NCBI GenBank assembly: GCA_027315345.1
Contig: DAHUYE010000090.1
Span: 48,241 to 112,240 of the forward strand
DNA length: 64,000 nucleotides
Direction of reading: 5' to 3'
Source: Actinomycetota bacterium
Lineage (GTDB): Bacteria > Actinomycetota > Acidimicrobiia > Acidimicrobiales > JAJPHE01
This document shows positions 59,253-64,000 of the stretch, piece after piece. Numbering within the stretch: the stretch's first letter is position 1; every line of letters starts with the position of its first letter. A model generated the notes under the pieces. It was not told the origin of the DNA, searched no databases, and saw only the letters and a program-made list of their open reading frames with translations. Both the position numbers and the translations under genes were made by a program.

Positions 59253-60809
59253 ATGGTCCGCGGCGTTCTCCTGACGGCCGCGGCCGGTCTGACCGCCCTG
59301 GGGATCATGGCGGTGCCGGCTCCGGCCCGCGCCTCGGCAGGACCGGCACCGGGCAGCCCGGCCTACCTGGCCCGGGACGCCGCCAACATCGAGAACGCCT
59401 TCGGGCGCGACCTCGGCCCGGGCGGGGAGTTCACCAGCCCGGCCTACTTGTCCGGCCTGCCCCCGGCCATGGCCCAGACCTGGCTGGCCCAGATGTCCTA
59501 CCAGGCCGCCCACCCGGCCGATCCCTCCCTGACCGGGGGGAACCTGGTGCCGGGCTGGAACGCCGGTAACCCGGATCGGTCCGATTGGGCCGGGACCCGG
59601 GGCCGGGAGCTGGCCATCCACTTCGCCGCCGCCGACGGAGCCGTCCTGTCCGGGCATCTCTTCGCCCCGCTGGCCCACGCCCGGGATCCGTACACCCACC
59701 TGCCCATCGCCTACCCGCTGCCGGGAGTGGTGATCACGACGGGGTCCATCCAGGCCTCGGCCGGCGTCTACAGCTGGCTGGCCGAGGATCTGGCCGAGCG
59801 GGGCTATCTGGTTCTGACCTTCGACGTGCAGGGCCAGGGCACCAGCGAGACCTTCCCCCACCAGGGCCCGGACGCCGGCCTGCCCGGCTGCGGCTCCTCT
59901 GCGACCACCGGCCAGGCCACCGCCTGTGCCGGCGTGCCCTCCGAGCAGCAGATGAACTTCGATGAGGACACCGAGGACGCCATCACCTTCCTCCTCTCCA
60001 GCCCGGCCCACCCGTATCCCAAGACGCCGACGGCAGCCCCGGTGGCGGCCTACAACCCGTGGTGGCAGTTCTTCGACCACAGCCCCGACCGCCACACCGT
60101 TACGCCCGGGCGCACCACCCGGGTCGCCCTGATCGGGCACTCGACCGGGGCCGTGACCACCTCCTACCTGCAGGGTGTCGACCCGCGCATCGAGGCGGCC
60201 GTGGCCCTGGACAAGATCACCGCCACCCCCGGCGCCATCAGCGACGACCAGGCCGAGCTCGGCTCCCTGCCGGGACCGGTCGTGCCCAAGGTGCCCATTC
60301 TCGGGATGCAGTCCGAGTACGGCTTCGAGCCCCAGCCCTACTGGGAGGCGAGCTGTTCGTCCTTCGAACCCTGCCCGGCGGCTCCGGGCGGCTCGGCCGC
60401 GCCCCCCGATCTGTCCCAGGCTCCCAACCCGCGCCGGGAGGAGCAGACCGGCTTCGACACCTGGGTGGCCCGCGGCGTCGACTCCATGCTCATCGTCCCC
60501 CGGGCCTCGACCCATCTCGACTACACCGATGAGCCCCCGATCCTGCCCGCCTCGGCCTGGGGACAGGCCATGGCCAGCTACTACACCCAGGCCTGGCTGG
60601 ACCAGTACCTCAAGCACGAGCCGGGCGCCGACCAGAGGCTGCTGGCCACCACGCTGGCCTATCTCCAGCCGGTGGGCGGAGACGTGTGGAAGCCCATCAC
60701 CATCAACCGCAACGCCGACCTTTCCTTCTACTTCTGCTCCGGCTACGACTTCCACATCGGAAGCCACCGGGCTCAGAACACCGACCTGGTCGGTGACGGC
60801 TGTAGCTGA
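59253..60809 (+). CDS. Secreted alpha/beta-hydrolase family protein
   Basis: N-terminal signal MVRGVLLTAAAGLTALGIMAVPAPARA; LVLTFDVQGQGTSETFPHQG; ALIGHSTGAVTTSYLQG (GxSxG); TG-ATG with ggaag RBS. Confidence 0.88.
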   Translation: MVRGVLLTAAAGLTALGIMAVPAPARASAGPAPGSPAYLARDAANIENAFGRDLGPGGEFTSPAYLSGLPPAMAQTWLAQMSYQAAHPADPSLTGGNLVPGWNAGNPDRSDWAGTRGRELAIHFAAADGAVLSGHLFAPLAHARDPYTHLPIAYPLPGVVITTGSIQASAGVYSWLAEDLAERGYLVLTFDVQGQGTSETFPHQGPDAGLPGCGSSATTGQATACAGVPSEQQMNFDEDTEDAITFLLSSPAHPYPKTPTAAPVAAYNPWWQFFDHSPDRHTVTPGRTTRVALIGHSTGAVTTSYLQGVDPRIEAAVALDKITATPGAISDDQAELGSLPGPVVPKVPILGMQSEYGFEPQPYWEASCSSFEPCPAAPGGSAAPPDLSQAPNPRREEQTGFDTWVARGVDSMLIVPRASTHLDYTDEPPILPASAWGQAMASYYTQAWLDQYLKHEPGADQRLLATTLAYLQPVGGDVWKPITINRNADLSFYFCSGYDFHIGSHRAQNTDLVGDGCS

Positions 60810-60884
60810 TCTCCCCCACTCCTAGTCTCCCCGGTAAACAGGATTGAGATCGAGATAAAGCTCTAATCGATGCACCGGCGTTGA

Positions 60885-61259
60885 TCAGCAGTCCACCACG
60901 GCGATAGCCGGGTCCAGACCCTCCAGGTCAGCCCGGTCAGAGCTGATAACGGTGGCCCCGTGGCGGCGAGCCGCCAGCACGACGGAGGCGTCGATCACGT
61001 CACTCGTGCCCGTCGCACCACAGAGCACCCCTGCCGCCCGGGCCGCTACATGGGTCAGCGGATCGACCACGACGTCCCTGGCGTTGAGCAGCCTCGCCAA
61101 CCTGACCTGGCGCCCGCCCCCTCGCCAAACTTGGCCCACCACGCCCGCGGGCACGATCACGGCGCGGTGATCCAGGCGCGCCACCTCGATGACAGCGGCG
61201 GTGGAACGATCGCCCCGCTCCACCGCTATCAGGGCTCCGGCGTCAAGGATGAGGCTCAA
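60885..61259 (-). CDS. PIN-domain (VapC-like) toxin
   Basis: MSLILDAGALIAVERGD; VDPLTHVAARAAG; DVIDASVVLAARRHGATVISSDRADLEGL (PIN acidic residues); 4-bp overlap with the antitoxin. Confidence 0.88.
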   Translation of the reverse strand: MSLILDAGALIAVERGDRSTAAVIEVARLDHRAVIVPAGVVGQVWRGGGRQVRLARLLNARDVVVDPLTHVAARAAGVLCGATGTSDVIDASVVLAARRHGATVISSDRADLEGLDPAIAVVDC

Positions 61260-61498
61260 GGCTGCTCGGCCAGCGCCAGGCGCTGACGAGCTTGGGCGAG
61301 CTCCTCGTCCGTCAGTGGTCCGCCCGTCTCGTCGAATAGTTGGGCCAATACGGCAGCGAGGTCCTCACCTTCTACCCGCGCCCGCCCGGCCTCATTGAGC
61401 CAAGCGCTCAGGGACTTCGCCCTGCCCTGAGCAACATCTAGGCGGGCCCGCTCGGCAACGGCGGGCTCCAGACTCACGGTCACCTTGGTCACGGTCAT
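61256..61498 (-). CDS. VapB-like antitoxin
   Basis: 80 aa MTVTKVTVSLEPAVAERARLDVAQGRAKSLSAWLNEAGRARVEGEDLAAVLAQLFDETGGPLTDEEL (ribbon-helix-helix-like N-term) upstream of and overlapping the PIN gene. Confidence 0.82.
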   Translation of the reverse strand: MTVTKVTVSLEPAVAERARLDVAQGRAKSLSAWLNEAGRARVEGEDLAAVLAQLFDETGGPLTDEELAQARQRLALAEQP

Positions 61499-61504
61499 AC
61501 TTTT

Positions 61505-61510
61505 ACCTTA
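61505..61510 (-). promoter_or_regulatory. -10 element TAAGGT of the vapB-like gene, leaderless
   Basis: TAAGGT then 6 nt (aaaagt) to ATG at 61498; sits in a short GGTAAGGTAA direct repeat. Confidence 0.55.
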
Positions 61511-61701
61511 CCAGGTGCCCGGCCAACGGGAGCCACGTTGAGTCCTTGAGATGGGTGCGGTCCCCTCGCAAGCGTCCTTGCACCGAAGTCTGGACGATCT
61601 CGACCTGGGGCGGTGGTGCAGCGGGGTCGTCTTCGACTCCAGAGCGGCAGCCGAGCAACTGACTTCCGGACTGACGGTCGGCCGAGAACTCCGTGACGGC
61701 G

Positions 61702-63237
61702 TCAGTCGTAGACGGCTTCGACCGACCAGCACCCACCCTCGGCCGCCAGCAGGAAGGCCCGACCGTCATCGACGGCCACCTGCATCCAAGCCCGGCGACG
61801 ATGACCGTCGGGATCCCACCACCGCTCCTGACACGGCCAGGGGGCCGACCAGCCCCTTACGATCAGCTCCGGACCGCGAGAGGGACGGAGCCGGGCCGGT
61901 GCGCCGCTGGGTTCGGCCCGGCTATTGACCATAACCGGACCACCTCGGGAGTCCTCCAGGGCGATGGAGCCGCCCGGCGCACCGGTGAGGGCGGGGGCGG
62001 GGGGAGGTATGCGGCCCGGCCAGGGCAGCTCGGGGCGACGCCGGGGGGCGCGTTGGTCGCCCCAGGGGACGAGGGTGGCCCGTTCGATCGGGGACCGCCC
62101 GCCATCCAGGACGGCGGTGAGTACGCGGTCAGGCCCGATCATCGACTGCACCCGGGCCAGGACCCGGGCCGCCTGCTGGTCGGCTTCGGCCATCCCGCCC
62201 CAGAAGCCGAGCTGGGTGCCGTGGTCGGCCACCATCTCCTCGGGGATCAGGCGCAGCCTGGTCAACCCGGCCGTCGGCCGGGACGGCCCGGTCAGCCAGC
62301 CGTCCAGCTGCCATCTCACCCGCTCGGCCAGGGTGGCGGCGTTGAAGGTGCCGTCGTGACGCCAGATCCGGGACAGGGATTCCCCGTGCTCGGATTCGGC
62401 CTCGATGCGCACCAGCGTGCAGCGCCAGCCGCCCTCGACCAACCCGGCATAGAGGCGGTCGGCCAGTGCCTTGGCCACGAAGGCAGCCGTGTCAACCCGT
62501 TCCACCGGCGGATCCAGCTCGTCCTCCACTGACAGATCCTCGGGCGGCTGGCGGGCATCCAGCTGCCTCTCGTCCAGGCCCCGGGCTAGACGGTGAACAG
62601 CCGCTCCCTCCCATCCGAACCGGCTCAGCACCTGGGGGGCCGGCAGGGCGGCCAGCTGCCCCAGCGTCCTCACCCCCAGGCGTTCCAGGAGGTCGGCCAG
62701 TTCGGGCCGGCCCAGTTCACGGACGGAAAGGGGGGCCAGGAACTCCGCGGTGGCCCCCGGCGGCACGATCCGGCCCCGGCGGGCGGCCAGGGTCCCGGCA
62801 AAGGGACCGTCGGCCACCCCCACCCGGCACCCCTCTCCCCCGGTCCCGGACACCGCCGCCGTGGCCGTGGCTGCGTCGACCGACTCGGCCACCTGGCGGG
62901 CGAGAGACTCCTCCCCCCCGAAATAGCGGGCCGGGCCCCGGGCCGCAAAGGCGCACAGACCCGGCCGTATAACCTCCACGGTGGGGCAGAAGCCGGCCAC
63001 CGCCGCAACCAGGGGTTCGAAGGCCCGGGCGTCGCGGTCCTCATCCCGGCCCACGACGGACAACCCGGGACAGGCCGCCTCGGCCTGGCGCCTTCGCTGT
63101 CCGATCCGGACCCCCTCAGCCCGGGCCTGGGCCGAGGCGACCACCACCCGGTTGGCATGGATGACCACCACCGGGCCGGCCACACCACTGGCCACCACCG
63201 GCCAGTCCGGGCACCAAACCACCACACTCCTGGTCAC
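61702..63237 (-). CDS. imuB: ImuB: Y-family polymerase-like mutasome subunit
   Basis: VVWCPDWPVVASGVAGPVVVIHANRVVVASAQARAEGVRIGQRRRQAEAACPGL; DLLERLGVRTLGQLAALPAPQVLSRFGWEGAAVHRLARG; internal QLGFWG resembles a beta-clamp-binding motif; overlaps imuA' by 4 bp. Confidence 0.93.
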   Translation of the reverse strand: MTRSVVVWCPDWPVVASGVAGPVVVIHANRVVVASAQARAEGVRIGQRRRQAEAACPGLSVVGRDEDRDARAFEPLVAAVAGFCPTVEVIRPGLCAFAARGPARYFGGEESLARQVAESVDAATATAAVSGTGGEGCRVGVADGPFAGTLAARRGRIVPPGATAEFLAPLSVRELGRPELADLLERLGVRTLGQLAALPAPQVLSRFGWEGAAVHRLARGLDERQLDARQPPEDLSVEDELDPPVERVDTAAFVAKALADRLYAGLVEGGWRCTLVRIEAESEHGESLSRIWRHDGTFNAATLAERVRWQLDGWLTGPSRPTAGLTRLRLIPEEMVADHGTQLGFWGGMAEADQQAARVLARVQSMIGPDRVLTAVLDGGRSPIERATLVPWGDQRAPRRRPELPWPGRIPPPAPALTGAPGGSIALEDSRGGPVMVNSRAEPSGAPARLRPSRGPELIVRGWSAPWPCQERWWDPDGHRRRAWMQVAVDDGRAFLLAAEGGCWSVEAVYD

Positions 63238-63968
63238 AGGGTTCTTCGCCCCGCCGGGTCCCCTGCACCCCGGCTCCTCCGGACGGCGGGGGCCCCTGCC
63301 CCGCCGCCGGCCGTGGGCAACGTCAGAAGGGTGTCATCGACGGGTTCGGAGCGGCCGGATTCATCCGGGAGCCACAGGGCAGCCTGGCGGCGGCGGGAAG
63401 CGGCTCGACGGCCCCCGACGGCCACCTCCACCCGGCGCCGGGTCAGGCTGCCGTAGCCGGCCCCCAGGCCTTCCCACTCCCCCGCCACCACGTCCAGGGA
63501 AAGGTCACAGCCTTCGGGCCAAGGCGTCCCGGTGGCGATCAAGACCGAGGACTGGTGCCGGGCCCGGGCCGCCAGCCTCCGGGCTTCCCCCGGACGGGGC
63601 CGCAGGCGGCCGCCGAGGCGGACGGCCACCAGGTCGATGCCGTCCAGGAGGGCGGACACCACCGCCGGCCACTGCTCCCCGGGGTCGGGCACCAGGGCCA
63701 GGCGGCCCAGATCGACACCCATAGAGGCAGCCGCTTCGGGGCCGACCTCGGGCATCCCCACCAGGGCGGCCCAGGAGCCCTCCGCCGAGGCCCCGACCAG
63801 GAGGGCCAGCAGCAACGAGGTGGCCCCGGCCCCCGCGCTGATGGCGACGGTGCTTCCCCGGCGCAATCCTCCGGGCAGCAGGGGGGTCAGGGCGGGCGTG
63901 ACCGGAAGGGCGCGCTGGGCGGCCAGGGCGACGGGCCGGGCCCGTTCGAGAAGTTCCGCCACCTCCAT
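63234..63968 (-). CDS. imuA': ImuA' (RecA/SulA-like SOS mutasome accessory)
   Basis: Directly upstream of imuB, ALTPLLPGGLRRGSTVAISAGAGATSLLLALLVGASAEGSWAALVGMPEVGPEAAASMGVDLGRL; SOS box immediately upstream. Confidence 0.88.
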   Translation of the reverse strand: MEVAELLERARPVALAAQRALPVTPALTPLLPGGLRRGSTVAISAGAGATSLLLALLVGASAEGSWAALVGMPEVGPEAAASMGVDLGRLALVPDPGEQWPAVVSALLDGIDLVAVRLGGRLRPRPGEARRLAARARHQSSVLIATGTPWPEGCDLSLDVVAGEWEGLGAGYGSLTRRRVEVAVGGRRAASRRRQAALWLPDESGRSEPVDDTLLTLPTAGGGAGAPAVRRSRGAGDPAGRRTL

Positions 63969-63980
63969 GCCGCCAGCGTA

Positions 63981-63996
63981 TCGAACAGATGTTCGA
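63981..63996. promoter_or_regulatory. LexA/SOS box of imuA': TCGAAC-AGAT-GTTCGA
   Basis: Perfect palindrome matching TCGAACN4GTTCGA; abuts minus-strand -10 TACGCT (63975-63980) which lies 6 nt from the imuA' ATG. Confidence 0.92.
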
Positions 63997-64000
63997 CACG

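Noticed and set aside
61600-61660. tRNA-like ggcggtggtgcagcgg...gtcttcgactcc string
   Set aside because: No full cloverleaf or acceptor stem could be folded by eye.

Overview
High-GC (about 70%) chromosomal window from an actinobacterium-like genome, Acidimicrobiia-like by gene content and gene style (inference). It is densely coded with about 48 credible genes. I recognised no rRNA, tRNA, CRISPR array, prophage or transposase. Content is mostly housekeeping and metabolic: UvrD2-type helicase (5' truncated by the window), ExoIII, 2-oxoglutarate dehydrogenase/decarboxylase (kgd type), ABC-F (EttA), three F420-type LLM oxidoreductases, three acyl-CoA dehydrogenases, an acyl-CoA synthetase, MalQ, an MGH1/GH63-like glucosidase, NlpC/P60, GGDEF-EAL, ThiD, an NCS1 permease, a TldD/TldE pair and an ABC-2 exporter. 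The most notable system is an SOS mutasome (ImuA', ImuB, DnaE2) split into two LexA-box-controlled units by a VapBC-like toxin-antitoxin pair and a secreted hydrolase on the opposite strand. Both SOS boxes abut a TANNNT -10 element placed 6 nt before the start codon. Across the window about 20 genes share this TANNNT-N6-8-start arrangement, which predicts widespread leaderless transcription. It includes a 24-bp intergenic region where two divergent -10 elements share their TA, and an HxlR/MFS intergenic region with a perfect TTGCAT-N6-ATGCAA dyad. Other points of interest are a NYN-RNase/S1-like protein with a histone-H1-like tail encoded by a 12x21-bp tandem repeat, and a perfect TTGACCG-N2-CGGTCAA operator candidate in an acyl-CoA dehydrogenase promoter. 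All calls come from reading the sequence and supplied translations; no database search was run.
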